Positions 41,450-50,713 of a DNA stretch of 54,410 nt are shown piece by piece (position 1 is the stretch's first letter; the number at the start of each line of letters is the position of its first letter). The notes beneath the pieces are model-generated. The model searched no databases and had not been told where the DNA came from. It was given only the letters and a program-made list of their open reading frames with translations. The DNA comes from CAZDVQ01 sp964508975 (GTDB lineage: Bacteria > Bacteroidota > Bacteroidia > Chitinophagales > Saprospiraceae), in the NCBI GenBank assembly GCA_964508975.1, contig CAZDVQ010000029.1:1-54410 (forward strand). The letters are read 5' to 3'. A program made the position numbers and the translations under genes.

Positions 41450-42364
41450 ATGAAATACACTACACCTTTTCTATTGACCTTATTGCTAGGACTTGGCTTT
41501 TTATTTAACGCCTGTGAGCGAAACGAGATTGTACCACCCAACAACCCACCCGTGGATACGACAGGCACGGATACTACGGGTACAGACACCACAAGCTTGC
41601 CCTCTCCTCCTCCAATATTTGACATTGTTTTAGTGCGTATTGAAGCTGGTGGTGCAACATCAACTTCAATGTATCGTCGGTGGATAGCTGACTATGAAAT
41701 TCAATCTACGGATACTGTGGGCATTAGCTATACTTGGCGATCCAGTGTTGTTGCCTATGCCCCGGCAGTCAATCATTTGCTTTCATATAATCAAATAGCC
41801 GAAGTAGGCTATCGAGGATCTTCTACCGATACCATAACTGTAACTGCAAGAAGGGGTGGCCATACATTGGTATACAGCAAGGTTTTTGTAATTAATGATG
41901 TTTTTCCCACGCCGCCGCCATCATTTGATATTTCTTCTATTATTTTTTACAGTATCCCGACGACTAGGCCTGATGGACTAGCTTGGGACCCTATGCCCGT
42001 TGGAAATGATACTTCAACCATGCCTGAATTAAGAGTAATAACATCAATGTTTCGGCAAATAGATACTTCTTCATCAATGCCGCCGGTGCAATACTTTCTA
42101 GGTAGAAAATATAATGCACAACCTTATCACCCAACTAATCCCTATATTACTTTCGGCGGAACGCCTGACTACAATATATCGGGCTTAACGGAGGTCTTGC
42201 TTTTGGAATGGGACGATCCTGTTTTTGGACATGATACAATAGGGACATTCTACTTTATTGCCAACGATTATAAAATACCAGGTTCCAATTTTAGCGAGAT
42301 GGAGTATCTTGGCCCCAACAATTTACACGTTAAATTAAACTTGAGATTTAATCATTATCCTTAA
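41450..42364 (+). CDS. lipoprotein, first of a tandem pair, unknown function
   Basis: 304 residues. Signal MKYTTPFLLTLLLGLGFLFNAC (Cys22), then a Pro/Thr/Asp linker with repeats (VDTTGTDTTGTDTTS). A beta-rich body follows with PTPPPSFDIS and TRPDGLAWDPMPV, ending VKLNLRFNHYP. The neighbour at 42534 has the same signal, linker, PTPPPSFDI and TRPDGxAWD landmarks and end (LRYNYYP), so the pair arose by duplication. No known family. It is probably a surface or periplasmic lipoprotein. The short DTTGT linker repeats could vary in copy number. Confidence 0.75.
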   Translation: MKYTTPFLLTLLLGLGFLFNACERNEIVPPNNPPVDTTGTDTTGTDTTSLPSPPPIFDIVLVRIEAGGATSTSMYRRWIADYEIQSTDTVGISYTWRSSVVAYAPAVNHLLSYNQIAEVGYRGSSTDTITVTARRGGHTLVYSKVFVINDVFPTPPPSFDISSIIFYSIPTTRPDGLAWDPMPVGNDTSTMPELRVITSMFRQIDTSSSMPPVQYFLGRKYNAQPYHPTNPYITFGGTPDYNISGLTEVLLLEWDDPVFGHDTIGTFYFIANDYKIPGSNFSEMEYLGPNNLHVKLNLRFNHYP

Positions 42365-42370
42365 CGGTTT

Positions 42371-42456
42371 GGCAGTATTTTGTCCCATAACTTAACCCTA
42401 ATAGAGCATTGTGATAGCAAGTATTACTACTGGTTTTACTCGTTAGTATCTTCGGC
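42371..42456 (+). pseudogene. remnant of the 5' end of the downstream lipoprotein gene
   Basis: The segment reads ACTTAACCCTAATAGAGCATTGTGATAGC...TATTACTACTGGTTTTACTCGTTAG. It matches the region before and over the start of the gene at 43462 (TAACCCTAATTGAGCAACGTGATGGAC, GGATTACTACTGGTTTTTCTCGTCAG). A gap of about 16 bp removes codons near the start. It is what remains of the second gene of the duplicated unit. A TATTTTG sequence corresponds to the promoter at 43423. Confidence 0.75.
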
Positions 42457-42507
42457 CATAATTGTTGATAGTTAAGCTTTCCCAACCCCATATTGGCTGA
42501 AAAATGT

Positions 42508-42515
42508 TATATTTG
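42508..42515 (+). promoter_or_regulatory. -7 element TATATTTG for the second duplicated lipoprotein
   Basis: Copy of the element at 41424, within an almost identical leader running to the ATG (TATATTTGTAACAGAATC). Confidence 0.55.
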
Positions 42516-42533
42516 TAACAGAATCTTTGCGCT

Positions 42534-43418
42534 ATGAAATACACTACACCTTTTCTTTTAGCCCTGTTACTGGGTTTGGGCGTTTTGTTTAATGCTTGTG
42601 AGCAAGACGATATTACCCCGCCCAACAATCCGCCCGTGGATACCACTCCCGTAGATACAACACCGAATGTTTTACCGGCTGGAAGCTTTGATTTTGTGCT
42701 CGTACAGGTTAATGCCGTGCCGGTTCATCACGTTCAAATTAACCGTTGGGAAGCTATTTATGAAGTTGTGCTAAACGGGCTCAACCCTGATAGTGTTGAA
42801 TTGCATTGGCAAACAGTACAGGCCGACAATTATCAAGCTACCATAATTGGTTCAGTCAATAACGCTAGGCAGCTTAATCTTTATTATAGACAGTCCTGTG
42901 CCGACGTGGTTAAACTTACTGTCCGCTACGGGAACAAAACAGGAACCGTAACTAAAACGTTTCAGATTAATCAAATATACCCAACCCCGCCGCCATCTTT
43001 TGATATTTATAGGGTGCTTTACTACCAAATGCCTGCAACTCGACCCGACGGTAGTGCTTGGGACGATGTTTTCCATACCTACGATACCACCTTAGTGCCA
43101 GATTTTTTTATCCGTACAAACGTTCATGAACAATTCCATTGCTCTGTTACAGGTATTTACCCTGACAGCCAAATGGTGGTCAGAAGCGATAGGATACCAC
43201 TATATCTGACCAACGAGGGCACGCCTGATTACAACGTTTTTGGCTCAACGGATCTACTGTTATACGATTGGGATGGTCCTGGACTATATGATACTGTAGC
43301 AACCCTACAGTTTGTTGCTTCGCAGCATAAAATTCCAGGCTCTAGTTATGCTACGGTGACTTTCCAACAAGCAGGATATCATATTGTCCTCTACCTTAGA
43401 TACAATTATTATCCCTAG
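42534..43418 (+). CDS. lipoprotein, second of a tandem pair, unknown function
   Basis: 294 residues, paralogous to the gene at 41450. Signal MKYTTPFLLALLLGLGVLFNAC with Cys22 and linker NNPPVDTTPVDTTP. Shared landmarks are PTPPPSFDIYRVLYYQMPATRPDGSAWDD, GTPDYNVFGSTDLLLYDWD and the C-terminal LRYNYYP. The middle parts have diverged much more than the signal peptide and ends. This could be relaxed constraint or selection for variation. No enzyme motif is seen. Confidence 0.75.
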   Translation: MKYTTPFLLALLLGLGVLFNACEQDDITPPNNPPVDTTPVDTTPNVLPAGSFDFVLVQVNAVPVHHVQINRWEAIYEVVLNGLNPDSVELHWQTVQADNYQATIIGSVNNARQLNLYYRQSCADVVKLTVRYGNKTGTVTKTFQINQIYPTPPPSFDIYRVLYYQMPATRPDGSAWDDVFHTYDTTLVPDFFIRTNVHEQFHCSVTGIYPDSQMVVRSDRIPLYLTNEGTPDYNVFGSTDLLLYDWDGPGLYDTVATLQFVASQHKIPGSSYATVTFQQAGYHIVLYLRYNYYP

Positions 43419-43422
43419 TTAT

Positions 43423-43430
43423 TACTTTTG
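43423..43430 (+). promoter_or_regulatory. -7 element TACTTTTG for the third lipoprotein
   Basis: 31 bp before ATG 43462. A decayed counterpart is at about 42376. Confidence 0.5.
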
Positions 43431-43461
43431 CCCCCATTACTAACCCTAATTGAGCAACGTG

Positions 43462-44226
43462 ATGGACAAAAAGTACTTTAAAGCACTAGGATTACTACTG
43501 GTTTTTCTCGTCAGCGCCTGTGGCCCAAAGCTGCTGGTAAAACCCTATCAAGCAGAGAAAACCGCCGTTCACTACAAGAAAAGTATCGAAGACGCATCCC
43601 AGCCAACGGCCAAAAAGATTGACCACAAACTCTTTGCTATCACCAAGGATAACACCAAGTTGATTTGGAAAGAAATCAACGGCGAGGGTTACATCCTCGT
43701 GTCGTCGTGGAAATACGATACCACTTACTACAAAAACGACCCCAAAACTGGCTTTTACAACACCGGTAAATACACCAACTGGGTTACGGTCTCGCCTGAG
43801 CTGAAAAACTTGTGCAACAAAAAAGGCTTTGGCCGCAAGGTGGGCATGGATCTCCGATTGAAACAACTCTTGGGTATGCCGCCCACCACCGAGAAGAAGT
43901 ATTTCGTAGAGTTTTGGGTGCGCCCGCAAGACCTCTACCGCCCTTGCCCCGACCCCGAGGTAAGCGACCTAGACTGCGAGCTGGCTTTCCCCGACGGCGT
44001 GAGCGAGGAGCATAGAGCCGAGATTGAAGAGCTTCGCAAAAACTCGTACAGCAATGCTACCTGGGATAAAAATTACCCCTGGACCCAGTTGGGCTATACC
44101 TATGACTGGAACCCAGCCAAACCTAAAAATATTGGTCTGAGCGAATTCGTCATCGGGAAAAATAAAAACGTGGTGGTAGCGGGCTTCTACAGCACGGCCA
44201 GCTATTGCGCCTGCACCGAAAAATAA
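43462..44226 (+). CDS. lipoprotein, unknown function
   Basis: 254 residues from ATG 43462 (an in-frame TTG at 43450 is less likely). Lipobox VFLVSAC with Cys20, and a mature body rich in Trp and Tyr (KLIWKEINGEGYILVSSWKYDTTYYKNDPKTG). There are three Cys in the region RPCPDPEVSDLDCELAFPDG and two at the C-terminus (YCACTEK), which suggest disulphides. No named family is recognised. The stop overlaps the start of the pseudouridine synthase (TAATG), so the two are co-transcribed despite unrelated functions. Confidence 0.72.
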   Translation: MDKKYFKALGLLLVFLVSACGPKLLVKPYQAEKTAVHYKKSIEDASQPTAKKIDHKLFAITKDNTKLIWKEINGEGYILVSSWKYDTTYYKNDPKTGFYNTGKYTNWVTVSPELKNLCNKKGFGRKVGMDLRLKQLLGMPPTTEKKYFVEFWVRPQDLYRPCPDPEVSDLDCELAFPDGVSEEHRAEIEELRKNSYSNATWDKNYPWTQLGYTYDWNPAKPKNIGLSEFVIGKNKNVVVAGFYSTASYCACTEK

Positions 44227-44843
44227 TGTCCGATACCAACATACCGCACCGCTATTTTGTGCTCAACAAGCCCATCAACATGCTCTCACAGTTCGTGGGG
44301 CATAACACCGGGAACATGCTGGGTAAAATCAACTTCGATTTCCCCGAGGGCACACACGCCATTGGTCGCCTCGACAACATGACCGAGGGGCTGCTGCTGC
44401 TGACCACCGACAAGCGCATCACACGGCTCTTGTTCAAGTCGAAAATACCCCACAAACGGTGTTACCTGGCACAAGTTGAAGCCAAAATTAGCGAGGCCGA
44501 TATCCAAGCCCTGCGCGATGGCGTCCGTATCCCCATGCCCAACATCGGGCATTGGGATACCGGGCCTTGCCTCGTTGAACTCATCGACGAGCCCGATCCC
44601 TGCTACAACATCGTCAACACGCTGCACCCGCGGCACCCCTACAAGTGGCTCAAATTGACCCTCACAGAGGGTAAATACCGCCAAATTAGGAAGATGATTA
44701 CCGCTGTGGGCAACCGTTGTAAACGCCTTGTTCGCATATCTATCGAGGACCTCGACCTGGCGGGCATCGCGCCCGGTACAGTGCGGGAGTACAGCGAGGC
44801 TGAGTTTTTCAGGCTGCTTAAACTCGAAAAAACCATCGACTAG
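44226..44843 (+). CDS. RsuA/RluE-family pseudouridine synthase
   Basis: 205 residues, without an S4 domain. Catalytic motif GRLDNMTEGLLLLTTDKR with the catalytic Asp, and YLAQVEAKISEADIQALRDGVRI and GKYRQIRKMITAVGNRCKRLVRISI typical of the RluE/RsuA group. It isomerises a uridine in ribosomal RNA; by similarity it would be the RluE site in 23S rRNA, which I infer rather than see. ATG 44226 overlaps the preceding stop (TAATG), giving translational coupling. Confidence 0.9.
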   Translation: MSDTNIPHRYFVLNKPINMLSQFVGHNTGNMLGKINFDFPEGTHAIGRLDNMTEGLLLLTTDKRITRLLFKSKIPHKRCYLAQVEAKISEADIQALRDGVRIPMPNIGHWDTGPCLVELIDEPDPCYNIVNTLHPRHPYKWLKLTLTEGKYRQIRKMITAVGNRCKRLVRISIEDLDLAGIAPGTVREYSEAEFFRLLKLEKTID

Positions 44844-44847
44844 ATTG

Positions 44848-44986
44848 TTTTTTGGGCGTGCCCCTCGCTTTGCGAAGCCGCCCAGATTGGGCGGCTCTAC
44901 AAAGCTCGGGTCGCTCCCTTCCAGGCTCGGCTATCGCCTCGGTGCTGCGCACCACCGCTACGCGGTGCCTTCCAGGCAGCTCACGC
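44848..44986 (-). repeat. GC-rich mosaic intergenic element, copy 18 (reverse orientation)
   Basis: TTTTTTGGGCGTGCCCC at the left, GCTCACGC at the right. Minus-strand hairpins GGTGCGCAGCACC and GCCGCCCAATCTGGGCGGC. The head is extended by a 13-bp hairpin at 44987. It lies between convergent genes. Confidence 0.8.
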
Positions 44987-45015
44987 AACCCAAGGCCGCG
45001 AAGCGGCCTTGGGTT
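44987..45015. terminator. 13-bp GC-rich hairpin between convergent genes
   Basis: AACCCAAGGCCGC pairs with GCGGCCTTGGGTT around a GAA loop, at the head of the GC-rich element. No T-tract follows on either strand, so a terminator role is uncertain. Confidence 0.4.
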
Positions 45016-45045
45016 TAGATAGGAGATAGGAGAGAGGAGAGCCGA
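45016..45045. repeat. GATAGGAGATAGGAGAGAGGAGAG short repeats
   Basis: GATAGGA and GAGAGGA units directly after the hairpin at the head end of the element. Confidence 0.5.
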
Positions 45046-45057
45046 GCGGTAAGCTAA

Positions 45058-45726
45058 TTAGGCTGTGGCTGTTTTGGGCTTGGCTAGTTTCCGCAAGAAA
45101 TATACTTGTACGGGCACCAACGCGATGGTAGGCCCGAACCACTGTACCCAGTCGGGTAAGGCACCACCAACATTGACCAAGAAAGCCGTGTTCGACGCAA
45201 TGAACACCCCGAACATAGCACCCACATGCTCTTTATACCAGAACGCCTTGTTGCGCTCGCCCAGGAATGCCCGGTTAAACTTGATGGCCGTGAGCAGGTT
45301 ACCCGTGCCAAATACCCCAAACAGGATGACAAATATCATGGGTACTTGCGCTTGGTACGAGCTGTAGCCTTTGTACAACAGGAAAACGGCATTGATCAGT
45401 AAAATGCTGGTGGCTATATAATCTAAAGCATGGCCGCCTTTGCCTTTAAAGCGGCGCATGGCACTAATGCCCAACCAGAGTTGACCTAGTACCATCAGGC
45501 TAATACCCAACAAGAGTTGGTAAAATAAATTATCGCTGTACTTAAAATATCCCACGATGGCCGATAAGCATACCCACAGCATGGACAGCGCGAAAGCTTT
45601 ACCCGCGAAGCGGTGTAAACGTACGTGTTTGCTGTTGGCAAAAATGGCTACCGGACCGGCTACCAATGTAATGATACCCGTGATAACGTGGGTGATCGTT
45701 GAAATTTGACCAAGTGTTTCTAGCAT
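45058..45726 (-). CDS. multi-pass membrane protein, distantly DUF2306-like
   Basis: 222 residues with seven or so hydrophobic segments. The N-terminus has ITHVITGIITLVAGPVAIFANSKHVRLHRFAGKAFALSMLWVC, the layout of DUF2306-type proteins (a helix, a short HxxxGK loop, a helix). The gene at 52341 has the corresponding HKRIGYLYSVSMLLVNLTA. The function is unknown. It is preceded by three 20-bp-phased direct repeats (45820-45870) and, beyond a GC-rich element, by a LytTR regulator gene, which suggests possible control by it. Confidence 0.6.
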   Translation of the reverse strand: MLETLGQISTITHVITGIITLVAGPVAIFANSKHVRLHRFAGKAFALSMLWVCLSAIVGYFKYSDNLFYQLLLGISLMVLGQLWLGISAMRRFKGKGGHALDYIATSILLINAVFLLYKGYSSYQAQVPMIFVILFGVFGTGNLLTAIKFNRAFLGERNKAFWYKEHVGAMFGVFIASNTAFLVNVGGALPDWVQWFGPTIALVPVQVYFLRKLAKPKTATA

Positions 45727-45815
45727 GACCGTTTTGTTTTGTCGATGATTGTATTTGATTACAAGGGCAAAACAACGGCGCTTAAATTAGTCCTGCAAAT
45801 TAGTGTGGCTAGTGG

Positions 45816-45875
45816 TAAACTGTTGGGGTAAATCGCACTGTTTTGGGGTAAACAGCTCGGTTTTGGGGCGAATGG
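45816..45875 (-). promoter_or_regulatory. three direct repeats with a 20-bp period, candidate LytTR-type operator
   Basis: Plus strand units: GGTAAACTGTTGGGGTAAAT, CGCACTGTTTTGGGGTAAAC, AGCTCGGTTTTGGGGCGAAT. The GGGG blocks start at 45825, 45845 and 45865. The two-helical-turn spacing is like LytTR sites. It lies 90-150 bp upstream of the membrane protein start at 45726. Confidence 0.45.
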
Positions 45876-45878
45876 GAA

Positions 45879-45987
45879 GCGCTAGCGATGTGGAGCGGTG
45901 GCGCAACGCGCCAGACCCGCAGGGGCCGAGCGACAGCGAGCCGCGCAACGTAGCGGCGGCCGCGTGAGCGGGCGCAGCGCCCAAAAA
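45879..45987 (+). repeat. GC-rich mosaic intergenic element, copy 19
   Basis: Starts GCGCTAGCGATGTGGAGC and ends GGCGCAGCGCCCAAAAA. Hairpin TGGCGCAACGCGCCA and core GGGCCGAGCGACAGCGAGCC. Close to copies 20 and 21 in the head half. Confidence 0.85.
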
Positions 45988-46061
45988 TGAATAAACGATG
46001 AAATAAATAAACGATGAAAAGACAAGGCCTAATCCACCCCGTCATTTTCTCATTTCATCAA
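45988..46061. repeat. GAATAAACGATGAAAT and TCATTTTCTCATTTCATC repeats
   Basis: Units following the tail of copy 19, then reverse-complement-like units (CATTTTCTCATTTCATCAATTAAT) running to the lytTR stop codon. Confidence 0.65.
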
Positions 46062-46940
46062 TTAATCAATTCCTCCCTTACCCACGCGTTCCCGCACAAA
46101 CTGGTTCATACTCCGCGATACGGGAATCTCCACCTGGCTGTCGCGAAGGTGTAAACGGTAGCCTTGTGCATTGCCGCTTACTTGTGCCACCTCGTCGAGG
46201 TTAACCAAAAAAGTACGGTGGCAACGCACGATATACGTAAAATTCGACAAGGCATCTTCCGCTTTTTTCATCGACATGCGCAGCATCGTGTTTTCAATGT
46301 TGGTGCCCTTGCGGTAATACACCCGGATATAATTATCAGCTGAACTGATGTACACCAGCTCGCTGGGCTTGAGCTTTAACTTGTCTTGTTGGGTATCGCC
46401 CTCTAAGCTTATCTCGAGTTCACCGGGATGCTCGTGTGTGCTTGCGACCAACTGGGCTTGTAGCTTTGCCGCTTCTTGGCTGTGCTTTTTCAGCAAACGC
46501 CGCTCCTTGATGATAATGGATGCCATTGCCGGTACAATACCCACCAGCATAGTCATGCCCACCCAACTCAAATAGGTTTTTACACCAAAACTGCCACTCA
46601 GGAATAAGTTGGTAAATAGCATGTTGCCCAAGCTTATCAAGCTTATAACCAATATGTTGGCTATGATTTCGCGTTGGATGGTCCAGCGTTCCTCGCCGCC
46701 AAAGTTGGGTATCATGCGCATGATGAAATATCCCACCATGTACATGACAAAGGTAACTAGGCCAAATCCTGCACAAACCTTGAACAATAGCCAAACATCG
46801 CTGCTGTACATGCCGAACGGCCGGAACAAAAACAAGAAGAACAACACGATCATGCCTGCCGCCTGGGCGTTCAGTACATGGTTCATGAACTTCTCCTCGT
46901 AAGGGTAGGGGCGTTTGAGCCAGTTTTGTAAGGCCGACAT
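46062..46940 (-). CDS. membrane-anchored LytTR-domain transcription regulator
   Basis: 292 residues. Four hydrophobic segments between about residues 25 and 150 (AAGMIVLFFLFLFRPF, LLFKVCAGFGLVTFVMYMVGYFI, IIANILVISLISLGNMLF, WVGMTMLVGIVPAMASIII), a linker helix, then a LytTR DNA-binding domain at about 185-290: LVYISSADNYIRVYYRKG, TYIVRCHRTFLVNLDEV, GYRLHLRDSQVEIPVSRSM. There is no receiver domain, so signal sensing would be through the membrane part. It begins 6 nt after the glnS stop and is probably co-transcribed with it. Confidence 0.9.
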   Translation of the reverse strand: MSALQNWLKRPYPYEEKFMNHVLNAQAAGMIVLFFLFLFRPFGMYSSDVWLLFKVCAGFGLVTFVMYMVGYFIMRMIPNFGGEERWTIQREIIANILVISLISLGNMLFTNLFLSGSFGVKTYLSWVGMTMLVGIVPAMASIIIKERRLLKKHSQEAAKLQAQLVASTHEHPGELEISLEGDTQQDKLKLKPSELVYISSADNYIRVYYRKGTNIENTMLRMSMKKAEDALSNFTYIVRCHRTFLVNLDEVAQVSGNAQGYRLHLRDSQVEIPVSRSMNQFVRERVGKGGID

Positions 46941-46946
46941 GTATGC

Positions 46947-48614
<1,668 letters not shown>

Positions 48615-48635
48615 GATTGGTGGTTTTTCAGCCCG

Positions 48636-48643
48636 CAAAGATA
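48636..48643 (-). promoter_or_regulatory. -7 element TATCTTTG for glnS
   Basis: Plus strand CAAAGATA, 22 bp from ATG 48614. Confidence 0.6.
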
Positions 48644-48654
48644 GTTTATTTTAA

Positions 48655-48778
48655 CGATGAACTATGAATGATGAACGATGAATTCTAGCGATGAATGAGT
48701 AAATGACAATAGAACAAATGACGATTGATTAAATGACTGGGCTATCAATTCATCAATTATTCATTTCATCATTTTTTC
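48655..48778. repeat. GATGAACTATGAATGATGAAC-type repeats
   Basis: GATGAA(C/T)-based units followed by CATCAATTATTCATTTCATC, the complement type, ending at the TTTTTGGGCG edge of the next element. It fills the whole leader of glnS upstream of its promoter. Confidence 0.7.
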
Positions 48779-48882
48779 TTTTTGGGCGTTGCGGCCTGCG
48801 GCCGCCGCTACGTTCCGCGGCTCGCTGACGCTCGGCCCCTGCGGGTCTGGCGCTACGCGCCACCGCTGCACATCGCTAACGC
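48779..48882 (-). repeat. GC-rich mosaic intergenic element, copy 20 (reverse orientation)
   Basis: TTTTTGGGCGTTGCGGCC at the left, CATCGCTAACGC at the right. Hairpins GCGGCCTGCGGCCGC and, on the minus strand, TGGCGCGTAGCGCCA, with core GCCGAGCGTCAGCGAGCC. Confidence 0.85.
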
Positions 48883-48888
48883 GGGAAC

Positions 48889-48908
48889 GGCGGCGGAGCC
48901 GCCTTTTT
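48889..48908 (+). terminator. GGCGGCGGAGCCGCC hairpin followed by T5
   Basis: 6-bp GC stem, GGA loop, then TTTTT on the plus strand. No plus-strand gene precedes it, so it is either part of the repeat or blocks antisense transcription toward 49 kb. Confidence 0.4.
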
Positions 48909-49031
48909 CAATGGTTAGTTGTAAATGGTTAATTATTAATGGGTTATATTTATATGTTCTTCCGATTGCATGCTGAGCAGTGGTAATGACGTGAAGAAGG
49001 GGGGACTACATTGCTTGCTTCATTAGGAGGA

Positions 49032-49346
49032 CTAATCATGGTCGATAAGTTTATGATAGAGCATGGTAGAAATTTCCACGACCGCCTCATTTTCGGTCTG
49101 AGTAGCGGATTTAAACGCTGTTGGGAAAATGGATACCCCTAGATAAACATTGTAATGTAAGGCCAAGCGATTGCCTTTGTATTCAAAGTCCCAATAAACA
49201 GAATCTAAGTCGTTAAGCTTATTTGAAAAAGTCAAATTAAAACTACCCGATAAGAGATTGGCAATGGAATAGAACCTGCTGAGTTGGCAATCATCGTCAA
49301 TAATTGCCTCGGTCCAACCTTTTTCTGTGTTTAATTGTGGTTTCAT
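49032..49346 (-). CDS. hypothetical protein, 104 aa
   Basis: A soluble protein starting MKPQLNTEKGWTEAIIDDDC, with a central beta-hairpin-like stretch VYWDFEYKGNRLALHYNVYLGVSIFP. No signal and no recognised family; I suspect a widespread small Bacteroidota family, but cannot name it. It lies 46 bp downstream of the YhcG-like nuclease gene on the same strand, in a locally AT-rich region, so the two may form one acquired unit. Confidence 0.55.
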   Translation of the reverse strand: MKPQLNTEKGWTEAIIDDDCQLSRFYSIANLLSGSFNLTFSNKLNDLDSVYWDFEYKGNRLALHYNVYLGVSIFPTAFKSATQTENEAVVEISTMLYHKLIDHD

Positions 49347-49392
49347 GGTTTCTTGTATCGTCCCTTACATGATAGTTAAAGATGTATATGCT

Positions 49393-50376
49393 TTATTCAA
49401 TATCCGTTTCATTGTTAAATATTTCGTGTAGCTTTTGTTGTAAAAGCTTCTTGTCAGGTAGTTGTGTTTTATACTCTGAAACCATTGTAGGAGAAAGACT
49501 TCTACTCAAAGCATATTCTACAACTTCGCTGTCCTTGTCTTTGCATAGTAGAACGCCAATACTCGGATTTTCGTTTGGCTTTTTAACGTCTCTGTCCAAT
49601 GCTTCCAGATAGAAGTTAAGCTGTCCCAAGTGGTCAGGCTTAAACTTGTCAGCTTTCAGTTCAAATGCTACCAAACATTGAAGGCCACGATGGTAGAAAA
49701 GCAAGTCAATGTAAAAGTCGCTATTGCCAACTTGCAACTTATATTCTTCTCCTATGAACAAAAAGTCTTTCCCGAGTTCAAGGATAAAATTTCTCATTTG
49801 CCTGATAAGCCCACGTTGCAATTCATTTTCGCTGTGAGGTTCAGGCAAGTTCAAAAATTCAAATACATAACTGTCTTTAAAGGTGTTAGTTAAGTCTTGA
49901 TTTATTTCTCTCAACACTGTTGAGCGTTTTGTATTCCCAATCATTGTTCGTTCGAAGAAGCTTGCAGATATTTGTCGGTCAAGTTCACGTTTGCTATAAT
50001 TTTCTTGTTTTACAATTTTCAGGTAAAATTCCATTTCTTCAATGGTTTTACACCTTGAAAAAATCAGAAGATTGTTTGTCCAGCTTATTTCTCTCACCAG
50101 TGGTGAGAGCATTGGAAAGTCCTTGTAGGTCTCGTAAAACTGCCTCATTCTCCATATATTTTTGTCGGAGAAGCCTTTCATATCGGGTTCGTGTGTCTGT
50201 ATGTATTTAGCTAACTCTGATACAACAGCATCACCCCATTCTGATTGCTCTATTTTCTTGCTAATATATGCTCCAATGTTCCAGTAAAGATTTATTAGTT
50301 CAGCGTTTACGGCTTTTAGGGCATTTGACCGAGATTGTTTGATTAGCTGAATTATGACTGTGAAACGATTGTCCAT
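49393..50376 (-). CDS. YhcG/DUF1016 family PD-(D/E)XK nuclease
   Basis: 327 residues. The N-terminal DUF1016 helical domain (LINLYWNIGAYISKKIEQSEWGDAVVSELA, FSDKNIWRMRQFYETY) is followed by a C-terminal PD-(D/E)XK-type domain: DFYIDLLFYHRGLQCLVAFELKADKFKPDHLGQLNFYLEALD, with the D-(x)n-ExK signature (DLLF...FELK) visible. The family is linked to DNA repair, restriction-modification accessory roles and defence islands, though the role here is unproven. It is noticeably AT-rich compared with housekeeping neighbours, consistent with horizontal acquisition. Confidence 0.9.
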   Translation of the reverse strand: MDNRFTVIIQLIKQSRSNALKAVNAELINLYWNIGAYISKKIEQSEWGDAVVSELAKYIQTHEPDMKGFSDKNIWRMRQFYETYKDFPMLSPLVREISWTNNLLIFSRCKTIEEMEFYLKIVKQENYSKRELDRQISASFFERTMIGNTKRSTVLREINQDLTNTFKDSYVFEFLNLPEPHSENELQRGLIRQMRNFILELGKDFLFIGEEYKLQVGNSDFYIDLLFYHRGLQCLVAFELKADKFKPDHLGQLNFYLEALDRDVKKPNENPSIGVLLCKDKDSEVVEYALSRSLSPTMVSEYKTQLPDKKLLQQKLHEIFNNETDIE

Positions 50377-50557
50377 TATTTATTTCTATTTGCTATGAAT
50401 TTAAGTTTTTTCAGTCCTGTTTCTCTTGCGGGATTGGTTTTTACCATTGCACTTAACGCCCGCGTCCCGCTAGGCGAAATTAGGGAAAAATGTGCGAAGT
50501 CCCCTCAAAAATGAATTTTGCCAAGCGAGCAATTCATAAATAAAAGCAACTCGCACG
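50377..50557. other. spacer upstream of the YhcG gene
   Basis: I see no gene here. The sequence contains GC-rich fragments (TTAACGCCCGCGTCCCGCTAGGCG) and AT-rich stretches. It may hold the YhcG promoter, but no TAnnTTTG on the minus strand was found. Confidence 0.3.
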
Positions 50558-50565
50558 TACATTTG
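50558..50565 (+). promoter_or_regulatory. -7 element TACATTTG before a truncated reading frame
   Basis: 25 bp before the ATG at 50591, plausible as promoter of the truncated gene. Confidence 0.4.
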
Positions 50566-50590
50566 CAAAAATAAATATCTAAAACCTAAA

Positions 50591-50713
50591 ATGAAAAAAC
50601 ATGGTAAAATAAATTTTAATCTATTTGTAATCAATTTCTTATGCGCTGCGACGAACCGTAGTACTACCCTAGTGGTCGCCCAATGTGGCACGCCAGAAAA
50701 CTACTCGGCCTAG
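50591..50713 (+). pseudogene. 5' fragment of a secreted-protein gene cut by a GC-rich element
   Basis: A 40-codon frame starting MKKHGKINFNLFVINFLC and continuing TTLVVAQCGTPENYSA, then TAG. The VAQCGTPE junction looks like a signal-peptidase site followed by the start of a mature secreted protein. The stop codon is the CCTAG head of GC-rich copy 21, so the rest of the gene has been lost or separated at that junction. Confidence 0.35.

Noticed and set aside
50440..50480. attC-like site (GTTAAGT core on the minus strand, GC-rich inverted sequence)
   Set aside because: A single seven-base core match without a proper second core pair, integrase or cassette array is not enough to call an integron site.
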